Below, piece after piece: positions 31,220-43,119 of a DNA stretch of 64,000 nucleotides. The stretch's first letter is position 1; each line of letters starts with the position of its first letter. Under the pieces are notes generated by a model, which was given only the letters and a program-made list of their open reading frames with translations, ran no database searches and was not told where the DNA came from. Source of the DNA: Lucinisca nassula. Taxonomy: Eukaryota > Mollusca > Bivalvia > Lucinida > Lucinidae. The DNA lies in NCBI GenBank assembly GCA_963580285.1, contig OY757011.1:114238766-114302765 (forward strand). The letters are read 5' to 3'. Both the position numbers and the translations under genes were made by a program.

Positions 31220-31914
31220 ACCATCCACGAACCCAACTTTTATTTCAAAATACATGTAATCGAGTTTATCGGAAATTTTGCATGCAACAAACCCATCGAA
31301 AGTAGAGAAATGTAAATACAAAGGCGGGATTTAGGTATTTGAAGAACTAGCTGTATTCAGTTGATCAAGCCATCGAAAAATGTAAGATTGAGGGAATCTC
31401 CTGTATGGAATGTCATTTCAATTAAATCATTAAATTCTTTAAAACAATTGTGAGGTATAGTATTTCAAAGTGCGGGAAGTTCATACGTTGGCAGACTACC
31501 TGCACGAAAAGTCCGGATTTTAATTTATTTAAACCTCATTAGGAATTTTAACAGACCGAAATAGAGCATCAAGACAAACATTCTGGTACAGTTTCATGAA
31601 TAGTTATTCAAAATCTGTGGCCTGTAGATTGTGAACAAGGTTTTAAAGCACACTGATCCAACATGTCTTATATTCAAATTTGACCGAGATATCATCATGA
31701 CAAGCATTACAATAAAATTTCATGTCAACTAAAGCAAACGTATGGTCTATAGAGGGTGAACAATGTTTTACAGACATTTCACCTAGTGACCTAGTTTTTA
31801 ACCGGACAAGACCTATCGAACTTGTCCTTATATCACCAGGACAAACATTCTGGCAAAGTTTCGTGGTAATTGTAGAACAGCTGTAGGCTGTTTTTGTTTG
31901 TTTGTTTGAGTTGG
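31220..31914. other. Unassigned region, probably a decayed tandem repeat
   Basis: Loose recurrences of CATCAAGACAAACATTCTGG and ATCACCAGGACAAACATTCT (about 31565 and 31835), each followed by a variant of CAAAGTTTCGTG, suggest a diverged repeat. No gene seen. Confidence 0.4.
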
Positions 31915-32045
31915 AATTTAAGGCCTGTCAGTTTATCTCTTCTTTTCCTGGGTAGGCTTATACGTTACCGGTTAACCACTACAGTGCACATTCATTCACC
32001 AGAAACTGACATCTGCCCTTCTTGAATCAGGGAATGTCTTTAATA
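31915..32045 (-). mobile_element. SINE-B tail
   Basis: The complement of the SINE-B tail, including CCAGAAACTGACATCTGCCC and CCGGTTAACCACTACAGTGC. No tRNA-like head. Confidence 0.65.
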
Positions 32046-32190
32046 TTAAGAAAATTATAATTGGTTTGCCGCAACACTGAATTTTATAAGGGCTCGCTGA
32101 AGCTCGCCACTTTTAAATTGTCTAAGGCTCACATTTAATTATATTTTATTATTAAAGGCACTGACCATGAATTTAGTATATTCAGGGTTC

Positions 32191-32475
32191 GGCCCCGCCC
32201 ATCGGGGCTTGAGGAAATAAACGGACTGCATGATGCTTTCCCGACCGCACACGTGTACTGGTTAACCCCTTAGAGGCAAAGCGGTGCGAGTCTCGGACCG
32301 TCCATGCTTATAAACCCTATTAGTTTCATTGGGCGACAGGGCTTGAGAAGTCATTTCATCTCAATGTCGGGTAAAAGTCCCACAAAATTGGAAGCAACGT
32401 TTCCAAAATGACATATACAGTGTTGAAGGGGACGTAAAATCTGAAATTAAACAAACAAACAAATCAAACAAACAA
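32191..32475 (+). mobile_element. SINE-A copy
   Basis: GGCCCCGCCCATCGGGGCTT to a run of CAAA units; a short deletion around the TAAGCCTGCCC block. Confidence 0.87.
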
Positions 32476-32479
32476 TACT

Positions 32480-32592
32480 ATATACAGGGTACCTGTTGGA
32501 ACCGCCTCATCGAGGTGGTTCTTGCACATTCCCATAAATTGTTTGGAGCAAAACCGTTAAAAATATCAGAATTTTCTACCTACCTGATAATT
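32480..32592. mobile_element. FB MITE fragment
   Basis: GGTACCTGTTGGAACCGCCT with a partial hairpin, then an arm remnant; it sits between two SINE-A copies and continues after the second. Confidence 0.5.
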
Positions 32593-32595
32593 TTC

Positions 32596-32898
32596 GGCCC
32601 CCGCCCTTTGGGGCTTGAAGAAATATATGGGCTGCATGATGCTTCCACGCAGAGCTGAAACCGACCCGCACACGAGCACTGGTAAACCGCTTAGAGGATC
32701 TTAGCCTGCCCAGGCAAAGCGGTGCGAGAAGGTCCGTTCATGCTTATAAACCTACTGGTTTCATTGGGCGACAGGGCTTGAGATGTCATTTCATCTCAAT
32801 GTCGGGTACAAGTCCCACATATTTGGGAGCAACGTCTCAAAAATGACCTTTAAAATGTTTATGGGGACGTTACACCTCAAATCAAACAAACAAACAAA
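32596..32898 (+). mobile_element. SINE-A copy
   Basis: GGCCCCCGCCCTTTGGGGCT to AAATCAAACAAACAAACAAA. It may split the FB remnant around it: CTACCTGATAATTTTC precedes and CTACCCGAAAATTTTC follows, a possible diverged target duplication. Confidence 0.88.
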
Positions 32899-33120
32899 CT
32901 ACCCGAAAATTTTCATTTTTGGGTGATGAAATTTTCTGTTTTTGAAATTCTTTCTTAATTCTAGTCCAAACAAAGATTATGGGTGCTCGTTAGATCCGCC
33001 TCCTATTTTAATGCACGGAAATAAGGAATATATTGTATACCCCTGTAACCCCACTTTTACCTGTAGAAATTGGGTGTCTATATGGGTGGTCATTACACGA
33101 ACTTGCTAATCTGATGACAT
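32899..33120. mobile_element. FB MITE remnant
   Basis: GTCCAAACAAAGATTATGGG, a half hairpin GTGCTCGTTAGATCCGCC, and an arm with CCCCACTTTTACCTGTAG, ending near ACGAACTTGCTAATCTGATG. Confidence 0.55.
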
Positions 33121-33188
33121 TTACATACCATTAACTTTACACGATGTTTAATTATGAAAGTCGATACCAAGAAAAAGAGGCATCAGTT

Positions 33189-33474
33189 TTGTTTGTTTGA
33201 TTTGAGGTTTAACGTCCCCGTCAACGCTGTAAAGGTCATTTTGGAGACGTTGCTTCCAATTTTGTGGGACTTTAACCCGACATTGAGATGAAAAGACTTC
33301 CCAATGAACCCAATAGGGTTTATTAGCATGGACGGTTCGCCTCGCACCGCGGTTCCAGGACAGGCGTAGATCCTCTAAGCGGTTTACCAGTACTAGTGTT
33401 CGGGCCGGATTCAGCTCTGTGTGGAAGCATCATGCAGCCCATATATTTCTTTAAGCCCCTATGGGCGGGACCGG
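33189..33474 (-). mobile_element. SINE-A copy with 11-bp target duplication
   Basis: Complement of SINE-A from a GTTTG-rich edge to CCCCTATGGGCGGGACCGG. AGGCATCAGTT flanks both sides (33178-33188, 33475-33485), showing target-primed integration. Confidence 0.93.
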
Positions 33475-33559
33475 AGGCATCAGTTACAAAGGAGTAATCG
33501 AATTTGCTTTGCTTCTGGTATTGCATCATACGATAACTCTTTTCAACCTGTCATGGCAT

Positions 33560-33810
33560 TAATTGATTGTTTGTTGAATTTGGGTTTAATGTCACAATTT
33601 AGGATATTTTGGTAACGTTTATTCCAATTTTTAAGGAATTTTACTCGGCACTGAGATGAAATGACATATCAAACCCTATCGCTGAATGAAACCAATATGT
33701 TTATATGCATGGATGGTGCATGGGAAGGCTTATACCTCCTAAACAGTTACCAGTACTCATGTGCGGTCGGTTTCAGCTCTGCGCAGCCCAGTCTATTTCT
33801 CAAAGCCTCG
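33560..33810 (-). mobile_element. Old SINE-A copy
   Basis: Alignable throughout to the SINE-A complement but with many substitutions (GGGTTTAATGTCACAATTTA; TCAAACCCTATCGCTGAATG). Confidence 0.65.
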
Positions 33811-34170
33811 ATGTGGAGTGTGGGAGGGAGGGGGAGAGGGCAATAGGGCGTACCATGAAATGATAAAATAAATACAGTTATGGGATTTTAAATGATTAAA
33901 TAGTAATAATGAAACGGTTAAAAGCCCCTGTCCATCGGGGCTTGAAGGAATAGATAGCTTCCACACAGAGTTGAAACCAACTGCACACAAGCACTGGTAA
34001 ACCGCTAAGAGGATCTATAGGCGCGTCGCCGAACCAAGTTCAGTGGACAAAAACATACCTCACCGTCATAAAGAATGAAACTCGTCTCAAATTAAAGATA
34101 AATGTCCCTTCTTTGTTTATAAATTGGTCGTACGCTCCAACATGGGTAGCATCATACTAAAAATGGGGAG

Positions 34171-34861
34171 ATAACTCTTCATTCGTTGAAACCATAATCA
34201 AAGAGATCGTACTTGTACATCAATTTTACTCATTTCAAAACTGTCTTTTTTACGCAAATTGTTCCGTTTTCGTCAAGAACATTTCAATTTTGTACTTCTT
34301 GTGTGCAATTTAGGCGCTATTTTTAGATTGGTTGATATTTTATGAGGAGATAACTCTTGCTACCATATGAAATCGGATTTTTCACCTGTGATCGTTCTTT
34401 CTGCTAACTTAAGTTTTAAAAACACAGCATAAATTTTGTAATTTTCTAAACATGTAACCTTTTCGCTAATCAAGACATTACATTTAGACATCCTGATACC
34501 CATAGTGGCTTCGAAACCCACTGTCAAAGGTACACACCCTGCGTGAAAAAAGTACAAGTTTAATGCGTTTTTCCAATACATTTCTTAGGCAACTTTAAGA
34601 AAGTCATTTTACATCCAATTGTCGGCGCATTTTTCTCCGTGAATACAAATCGCCGATATGTAACAGTTAAATCAACGCCGAGTCGAAGTTAAGGCGTCCA
34701 AAATTTCCCATTGAGTCAACGTTGTGCGAATTCAGTGAGTTCAACGACTCTCTGTCTGATCAGCCAGTAGACTTAATTTCATGGATAGATAGTACTGAAA
34801 ATGCGAGGTTCTCTAAAAGAAGATTCTATACGTAGCAATTGCACCAGGTTGTGCCTGCACA
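34171..34861. other. Unassigned inner part of the 8.8-kb block
   Basis: A second GGAGATAACTCTTGCTACC occurs at about 34341, so the terminal repeat may have an internal partial duplicate. Nothing else recognised. Confidence 0.45.
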
Positions 34862-35069
34862 AATTTAAAATGTCGTTACATTTACAAGCTCGTGCAACGA
34901 AAGGTTCGGTAAACCCAACCTCGGGAAAATGAGGCCTACCCCAACCCCGTAAAAGTGGGATTTACAGAGGAAAACGTTATTTTCCTTGTAACCACTCAAA
35001 ACAAAGAGCGTTGGAACTTGTGTGAACCACGTCAATGAGGCGGTTTTAACGAGCACCTACAAGCATTAT
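34862..35069. mobile_element. FB MITE, degenerate
   Basis: Arm with ACCCCGTAAAAGTGGGATTT, half hairpin GAGGCGGTTTTAACGAGCAC. HINE-X1 begins directly after it at AAGCATTAT. Confidence 0.6.
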
Positions 35070-37271
35070 TGCACGACCCGCAGAAAAAGCAACCGACTGA
35101 AGTCGGTTTTTTCTAAGAGTGCCCTAAAATCACCGTGTCATTCTGTCATTCTGTCATTCTGTCAATCTGTCAGTCTGTCAGTCTGTCATTCTGTCTGTCC
35201 GTCCGTAACCCGTTTGTGAAAATTGGTGAAAGTGACTTAACCGCTTGGAATATTTAAACAATTTTTGGCATACTGATAGATATCAATGAGATCTAACCAA
35301 TGAACTTACGAAATATTACATTCTATTTAGTATAGCCTCGCCGAGGCGAAAAATGTGAAAATTTTTGAACATTTTTGAACTGCTTCTCCTCGGAAACCGT
35401 TGGGCCGATTGAAGTCAAATTTCATATGGAGCCTCTATGGGATGGGGGACACCATAATTTGCTCATGGGGTCAAGGTCACATGACCAAAATGGCCGCCAA
35501 GCCATATATGGTTTGTCTGTCTGTCCGTCCGTAACCCGTAAGTGAAAATTGGTGATAGTGACTTAACCGCTTGGAATATTTAAACAATTTTTGGCATACT
35601 GATAGATATCAATGAGATCTAACCAATGAACTTGCGAAATATTACATTCCATTTAGTATAGCCTCGCCGAGGCGAAAAATGTGACAATTTTTGAACTGCT
35701 TCTCCTCGGAAACCGTTGGGCCGATTGAAGTCAAATTTCATATGGAGCCTCTATGGGATAGGGAAACCAAAATTTGCTCTTGGGGTCCAGGGCACATGAC
35801 CAAAATGGCCGCCAAGCCATATATGGTAAAAACCCTTCAAAAATAGTCTTCTCCAGAACCACTGGGCAGATTTCCACGAAACTTGATAAATAGCATCTGG
35901 GATGTAGGCCTTTCATAAATTGCTAAAATGGTGACCCTGGGTTGACCTTGACCTTCTTTGGGTCCGTCCGTAACCCGTTTGTGAAAATTGGTGATAGTGA
36001 CTTAACCGCTTGGAATATTTAAACAATTTTTGGCATACTGATAGATATCAATGAGATCTAACCAATGAACTTACGAAATATTACATTCCATTTAGTATAG
36101 CCTCGCCGAGGCGAAAAATGTGAAATTTTTCGAACATTTTTGAACTGCTTCTCCTCGGAAACCGTTGGGCCGATTGAAGTCCAATTTCATATGGAGCCTC
36201 TATGGGATGGGGGAAACCAAAATTTGCTCATGGGGTCAAGGTCACATGACCAAAATGGCCGCCAAGCCATATATGGTTTGTCTGTCTGTCCGTCCGTAAC
36301 CTGTTTGTGAAAATTGGTGATAGTGACTTAACCGCTTGGAATATTAAAACAATTTTTGGCATACTGATAGATATCAATGAGATCTAACCAATGAACTTGC
36401 GAAATATTACATTCCATTTAGTATAGCTTCGCTGAGGCGAAAAAAATTTTTCGAACTGCTTCTCCTCGGAAACCGTTGGGCCGGTTGAAATCAAATTTCA
36501 TATGGAGCCTCTATGGGATGGGGGAAAAAAATTGCTCATGGGGTCCAGGACACATGACCAAAATGGCCGCCAAGCCATATATGGTCTGTATATCTGTCCG
36601 TCCGTAACCCGTTTGTGAAAATTGGTGATAGTGACTTAACCGCTTGGAATATTTAAACAATTTTTGGCATACTGATAAATATCAATGAGATCTTATCAAT
36701 GAACTTGCGAAATATTACATTCCATTTAGTACAGCCTCGCCGAGGCGAAAAATGTGAAAATTTTCAAACTGCTTCTCCTCGGAAATCGTTGGGTCGATTG
36801 AAGTCAAATTTCATATGGAGCCTCTACGGGATGGGGGAAACCAAAATTTCCTCATGGGGTCCAGGTCACATGACCAAAATGGCCGCCAAGCAATATTTGG
36901 TAAAAACCCTTCAAAAATAGTCTTCTCCAGAACCACTGTGCAGATTTCCACGAAACTTGATAAATAGCATCTGGAACGTAGGCCCATCATAAATTGCTAA
37001 AATGGTGACCCTGGGTTGACCTTGACCTTCTTTGTGCCTAGGTCAAACTTTGACACATATGCTTTTGTGTTGGATTTTATCCTGCAAACGATTCAGAATA
37101 CAGTACTAAAGTATAAGATATATTTTTGCTCCTTACGATAAGGTGCATTTATTGGGGGAACCGTTTTATGTCCAGGTCACATGACCAAAATGGCCGCCAT
37201 ACCCATATATGGTAACACTCATAAAGCTAAAAGCATCCGGCGGGTCGTGCACTTCAGCTGAAGCACTGGTT
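35070..37271 (+). mobile_element. HINE-X1, Helentron-like element
   Basis: The 5' end is TTGCACGACCCGC followed by the hairpin CAACCGACT/AGTCGGTT. The 3' end is GCGGGTCGTGC, the exact complement of the 5' GCACGACCCGC, then the palindrome CTTCAGCTGAAG and CACTGG, with T on each side of the element. Five tandem units of about 315-330 bases lie between, each starting near GTCCGTAACCCGTTTGTG (35200, 35526, 35963, 36293, 36603), some with an extra block of about 115 bases (CTTCTCCAGAACCACTGGGC). Non-coding. A second copy with three units is at 44901-46431. Architecture fits Helentron-derived elements. Confidence 0.8.
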
Positions 37272-37939
37272 TAGCTTAAAATAACACAAACAATAAAATT
37301 ATCATTTGTTTTTCTTCTGAAAATGTTTAGACTTTAAAGTCCTAAAATCACTTTATACTACAAAGTCGCGTTAATGAAATGAATAGGATCGACTTTCGAA
37401 AAATGAAAGAGCCTTCAGTTAACCATTTTATAGAGTGTTTATAAATTTCGGTGCGAAATCATTTTCAAATATTTTCAGTGACTTTTAATACCTGCCCTCT
37501 CCTCAGGCTCTGTGCACTCCTCCCCGACACACACAATCAAAGACCGTGGGATGGGGTAAGTTTCATTGTGGCATAGTTATCGATATTTGCATGTTGACCC
37601 TGTCTAAACACATCGGAGTTACTATTCACTGGGCCGTAAAACGTGAATAAAAAGCAAGCCAACAAAATACAGTTTTTGTAAAATTAGAATATACGCATTC
37701 GAGACTGATCGCTGTCGTTGTAAAAATACTATGTACGCATTTCGAGATATTCTAAAATTTGAGTGAACTCGCACAAACATTATGTAGATCAAGTATCTGA
37801 CTCCTGTGACAGCAATGACCAAGCAACCAGCATCAAAAATATTGAGGTGATCTATCACCTGGCATCTGGCAAGCCTTACAAAGGGTTCACTATCCCAATT
37901 AACGGTCAAAGACTGCAAATGCCTGCCATGGGGTACACT
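37272..37939. other. Unassigned sequence
   Basis: No recognised element. From about 37780 the sequence may belong to the next LINE remnant, but the reading is too broken to say. Confidence 0.35.
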
Positions 37940-38555
37940 GTCAACAGCCGTGCATATTGATGATGAAGTCAAAATGACAAGATTGCCAAAGTGCAGCATT
38001 TGGCCAGCTACGTGGTCGTGTTTGGTATCGAAGTAGAATCAGACAGAAAGCTGAAAGCCTACAGATTTGTGGTGCTGCCAACACTATTATATGCATGTGA
38101 AACGTGAACAGTTTACATCGGCACGTGAAAAGGCTGAACCACTTCCATACAAGCTGTCTTGGGAAACTTTTAAATATTAAGTGGCTACACAGGATTCCAG
38201 ACATAGAAGTCATGAAAAGGTTGGGGATGCAGATTGTACATGATCTTCTTAAACTGGCACAATTAAGATGGACAGGCCATGTTACCAGGATGCTTGAGAA
38301 CCGTTTGCCGAAGAAAATCCTATATGGAAAACTAGAAATGGTCAAACGCTCAAAAGGTGGTCAGAAGAAGCGTTACTATATCACACTGTAAGCCTCCTTC
38401 CAGGACTTCAGCATACCAGCAGATTCGTTGGAACAAACTGCACAGGACCGAGTAAAGTGGCAAGGCCTCCTCAGAAGAGGGGCTAGTGAAAAGAATCAGA
38501 GAAGCCGAGAAGAAACTTGCAAGGCGCAAAGCCAAAGCTAAGGCATAACCAACAG
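37940..38555 (+). pseudogene. C-terminal remnant of a second LINE type
   Basis: Broken frames encode VHIDDEVKMTRL, LKAYRFVVLPTLLYACET, then RLNHFHTSCLGKLLNIKW and QLRWTGHVTRMLENRLPKKI (38104-38391), GGQKKR and a basic tail. This order (pairs of short R/K-rich blocks, RWxGHVxRM) is the region after the RT palm in a widespread metazoan LINE type whose endonuclease-RT proteins end this way. The palm itself is missing. It lies inside the 8.8-kb block. Confidence 0.75.
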
Positions 38556-38794
38556 CGTTATCTTCCTCATACCTCTGTTGCTTTATGTGCAACAGACAGT
38601 TCAGAGCTGGAATTGGTCTCTAAAACCAATTAAGAACACACGAAGCGTAGCATTTCTCGCATGCGAAAAAGATTGGTCACTTTCAGTTATGATAGACGAA
38701 ATATTACTTTCAAAACTAACTGTCAGGATTTCGATCTTAATAACACCGTAAAAATTTCAGACAGGTGGGAGATTTAATACTTATATATATGGAC

Positions 38795-41737
38795 ACTTGT
38801 TAGCTCTACTGAGTACGAAGTGCTTACAGTGAGCTATTGTGACCTTGGGCCGATTTGATTCAAACTTCAAAGGAACGTACGTAGGTGGATCCCCACCAAA
38901 AATGCCCAAAACGTTTCGCTCCGATGAACAGGATAGCTGCCGGAGCTCAAAATAGAAGGAAAAACTTTAAACGACAACTCCTCCTTTACCTCTGGGCCAA
39001 TTTTAATCTTGCAGTTGCTGAGGTGACCATTTCAAATAGAATAACGTCAACAATTTGCTTTATATGTTAACTCCTCATGAACCCATGTGCCAATTTGATT
39101 CAAACTTTACAGGAATATTGCCAATTGGCTCCCTGCCAAAATAGCTAAAACTGTTATGCTTTCATGACAAGATGGTTGCCAGAGCTAAAAATAAAAATAT
39201 ATTCAATGGATAGTTCCGCCATTATCCCTCGGCCAATTTTAATTCTAACTAAATGTGAATATTGCTGAGATGAACCTCCGAAATGTAAACAATTTGCTTT
39301 TTATGCATATTCCTCCTTAATACTAGGGCCATTTTGATTAAAACTTCACAGGAATGTTGCCTAGCAGGCTCCCTACCAGAACAGCTAAAATTGCTCCTCT
39401 CCGATGAACAGGCTGGCCGCCAGAGGTAAACTAGGAGAAGTCTTCAAACAAAAATCCTTTACCTTGGGCCAATTGCATTCAAACTTCATAGGAATTTTGA
39501 TTAGGTGACCCTCTTCCAAATGGCTAAAACGGTCCTACTTTGATGAGCAAAATGGCCAACAGTGCTTAAAATAGAAGCAAATAAATTTTGCTTAAAATGC
39601 TAACTTCTCCCAAAAACTTTTGCAGATTTGATTCAAACTTCACGGGAACATTGCCTAGATGGCTACCTACCAAAATTGCAAACAACGTTCAGCTCTGATG
39701 AACAAGGTGGCCGCAAGATCAAAAACGTCTTCCAACGACAACTTCTTCTTCATCATTGGACTCTTGCATAGGTGACCCTCTACCAAAGTAACTAAAACGG
39801 TTCCGCTCTGATGAGCAAAATGGCCATGAGAGATAAAACTAGAGTAACGTTAACAAGATAATTTAACGTTGCCTCCCTATATAGCTACCAAATATCTGAA
39901 ATTGATCCGTTCCGATGAACCAGGTGGCAGCAGGAGTTAAAATTAGAAACATATTTGAACGACATTTTTTCCAATTTCATTCAAACTTCATAAGAATGTT
40001 GCTTAGGTGACTCTTTATCAAAATAATAAAAATATGGTTCCGTCCTTAAATATAAATCGCTACTAGAGACAAAATTAGGAAAACGTCAACAATTTACTTT
40101 AAATGCCAACTCCTCCTTAACCTTTTTGCCACTGATTCAAACTTCACAGGAATGTTTCCATAGGTGGCTCCCTACTAAAATAGCTGCAAACATAAACTCT
40201 GATGTACAATATGTCCGGCAGTTCTAAAAAAATAAAACAAAAAATGAAAACTTCAAACGAAAGCTTTCACTTTATCTCCTTTACACCTAGACGAATTTCA
40301 TTCAAACCCCATGGGAAAAGTTCTTATGTGACGGCTATCAAAATAAATAAAAGGCTTCTTCTTCACGAACAATATGGCTATCAGAGCTAAAAATAGAAAA
40401 CACCTCAACTATTTGCATTAAACGTCAACTCCTTCTTAACCCATGAGCCAATTTGATTCAACCTTTACAGTTATGTTGCCTAGGTGACTGCCTACCACTA
40501 TAGCTAAAACAGGTGCACTATGATGAATAAAATGGCCGCCAATGTTAAAAATAGAAAAACATCTTTAAACGACCACAACTCCTATACCCTGGGGTCAATT
40601 TCAATTAATCATCATATTAATATTGCTCAGGTGACCCTCTACCAGAATAGAAAAACGCCCCGCCCTGATTGACAAAATGGCCATCAGAGCTAAAACTAGA
40701 AAAAGTATTTAAATGATAACTACACCTACACATTTGGTTCAATATTTCCCAAAACTTCACAGCAATGATGAACAAAATGGCCAACAAAGCTAAACATTGA
40801 AGAAAAAAAAACCTTTAAGAGACACTTTCTCCTACTTCTTTGGTCCCATTTCATTGAAGCTTCACAAGAAGGTTGCTGAGAAGCCCGCTACCAAATTAGT
40901 TATTAAAGTTTTGCTTGGATGAGCATGATGGCCACCACGGCTTAAACTAAAATAATAATACTAATAATAATACTACTAATAATAAACGCACTTTAAATGA
41001 CAACTCCTCCTGCACTTTTGGGTCAGTTTCATTCAAACTTCATAGCTCGTTGGATTCTTGCTTAAAAGCCCCTAAATATTGCTAAAGTGGTTTTGCTCGG
41101 AAGAACAAGATGGCAGCTAGAGCTAAAAAAAAGAAAAAAAAAATGACAACTGCTCCTATACTTTTGCTACGTTTTCTTTCAAACTTCAAAGTAGTGTTAC
41201 GTAAATGAGTCCCATAGCTCAAGATAAGGCGCTTTTGCAAATGAAAAGTACTGACAATTTCCTATTTCTGCATGCAAATACATGCTATGGGTACTCATTA
41301 GAAGCGCCTCGCCGTGGATAGGTACCCACAACACACGTTTTCGAGCAGAAATAAGAAAGATATTGTGTGGATACTACATCTGGGGCTATGGATTACCCAT
41401 TTTTGCAGAAAAAGAACGATAGTGTGTCGAGAACCGCTCTTATCTGGGGCTATGTGTGACCCTCTACCAAACAAATCATAACAGTTCCACCAAACTGAAC
41501 AAGGGGGCCGCCAGAGCAAAACTAGAAAACTCCTTAAATGACAGCTTCCTCTAAAATCATAAGTCAGTTTCATTCAAACTGTAAGTTTGCAATCATGTTG
41601 CTCAGGTGTCCATCTGTCTAGGTGCACCAGTTATGCTTCATGGATTAAGATGGCTGTCAGTTATCCGCATTACTTTCCGAAGCTGTGTAACATCTTGAAA
41701 TCAGGTGAGCGATTCAGGGCCATTGTGGCCCTCTTGT
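38795..41737 (+). mobile_element. HINE-W, Helentron-like element with about 160-bp repeat core
   Basis: 5' hairpin AGCTCTACTG...CAGTGAGCT near 38801-38835; 3' end GGTGAGCGATTCAGGGCCAT with the stem-loop AGGGCCA/TGGCCCT and CTTGTTT. Between them about 15 diverged units with TTCAAACTTCACAGGAATGT, CTACCAAAATAGCTAAAACG, GATGAACAAAATGGCCGCC and CGACAACTCCTCC. The ends match an element style I know from other bivalve DNA; the spread between units suggests age. An FB scrap (41270-41370) interrupts it. Confidence 0.72.
41270..41370. mobile_element. FB MITE scrap in HINE-W
   Basis: GGGTACTCATTAGAAGCGCC with a partner GGTACCCACAACACACG and GAGCAGAAATAAGAAAGATA. Confidence 0.55.
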
Positions 41738-42640
41738 TTAATGAAATACTATTTGACCAATGGTTCACAGAATTTTAGTAAATCGGCTGAGATTTACTCG
41801 GTAACACGAGTAAACGACACGAAACATTCTGTCAACGAGTTTCTGACTATATGCACACTTTACTGATAGTGGGTGGGGTAAGTTGACTCCTTGTAAAACA
41901 GCAAAATCAAGCATTGTTGGTGTAATTGATTGGAATAATGTCTCGTTCCAAATGTTTAGTTGTATAAGTTATGTTTATTAAGTTTATCCCTTTATTCTTA
42001 CTTTTATAACGTCCGATACTTAACAGTCCTGTTTAAACTGTTCTATTTACGCTGTTCTGTTTGCAAATATAAAACAGTATTCTCATACTTCATCCATTGC
42101 AGAGGCTTCAGACCTTCATACTTGTAAATTTATATAGCATAATACAGCAGAAATAGAAATAAGCGTCAATGCGCGAAAACATAGACATAATAATAAATAT
42201 CCAGTAAAATATATATATCAAAAATTACCAACATGGCACAGAAATGACATTACTATTTTTAGCAAAATTGCACCGTAGGGCAAAATCTTTGTGTACGAAT
42301 TGATTCCTAATGATTGGGTTCCAAATTCAGTAAATGTTTTGTTGTTGTTTTGCGGAAAGTTACAAAAATTTGTTTTTAAAAAAAGTTTTCTAGACTTATA
42401 CTGAGTTAAACATCAGCACTTTTTATAGCGAAGCTCCAACATAAGGGCAAGGGCAAATACTCCGTTTAGCTGTACTTCCGGTCATATACAACAGAATTTG
42501 CACAAAGAAGACAATCACAAAATTTGAAATATATATACATTTATGGATATAAACTAAAAACTATAAGCACGTAATGGTAAAGCTTCATCACAAAATTTAC
42601 AACACTCTTATTTGCAGATTTTACCATTTTCTAGTATCAG
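41738..42640. other. Unassigned AT-rich part of the 8.8-kb block
   Basis: No frame over 70 codons, no repeat recognised until the right inverted repeat of the block at about 42640. Confidence 0.4.
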
Positions 42641-43119
42641 AGTTATCTCCCCATTTTAGATATGACGCTACCCATTTCTGAATGTACGACCCCTAGAAAA
42701 TGGAAGATAAGACATTTATCTTTAATTTGGTACCCATCTTATCCTTTAGGACGATGAGGTAAGTTTTCGTAAAATTTAGGCCTTGTATGAAGTTCAGCAA
42801 CACGCCTACTAATCCTGCCCAGGCAAGGAGATGCGAGTCGAACCGTCCATGCTTATGAACCCTTTTGGTTTCATTGGGCGACAGGGCTTGAGGTGTCATT
42901 TCATCTCACGGTCGGGTAAAAATTCCACGAAATTGGAAGCAACGTCTCCAAAATGACCTATACAGTGTTGACGGGGACGTTAAACCTCAAAATCAATTAA
43001 TCAATCAATGAAACGGTTAAAACAAACAAACAAAGGCAGTGAAATCCAATGTATTCTGATGTACTCAGCTTCAAGTCGCTGAAAAAAGTTGCTTCATTCC
43101 TAATTATTGTCTTTGAAGT

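Larger units (their letters stand above)
34019..42805. mobile_element. 8.8-kb block with terminal inverted repeats, inserted in a SINE-A
   Basis: The left edge TAGGCGCGTCGCCGAAC and the complement of the right edge TAGGCGTGTTGCTGAAC agree. Similarity continues for about 160 bases (AAATTAAAGATAAATGTC; GGTCGTAC; ATGGGGAGATAACTCT on both), with many substitutions. CTA borders both ends (a 3-bp duplication, though short). Inside are an FB piece, HINE-X1, a LINE remnant and HINE-W, plus about 2.5 kb of unassigned DNA. No transposase is seen. Either a large non-autonomous DNA transposon, or a smaller one swollen by later insertions. Confidence 0.78.
33924..43006 (+). mobile_element. One SINE-A copy split by an 8.8-kb insertion
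   Basis: The 5' half is 33924-34018 (GCCCCTGTCCATCGGGGCTT to AAGAGGATCTA); the 3' half is 42806-43006 (CTAATCCTGCCCAGG to an AATCAATTAATCAATC tail). Both outer edges carry the same 16-bp target duplication AATGAAACGGTTAAAA (33908-33923 and 43007-43022). The halves complement each other with no missing segment, so they are one SINE and everything between arrived later. Confidence 0.93.
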
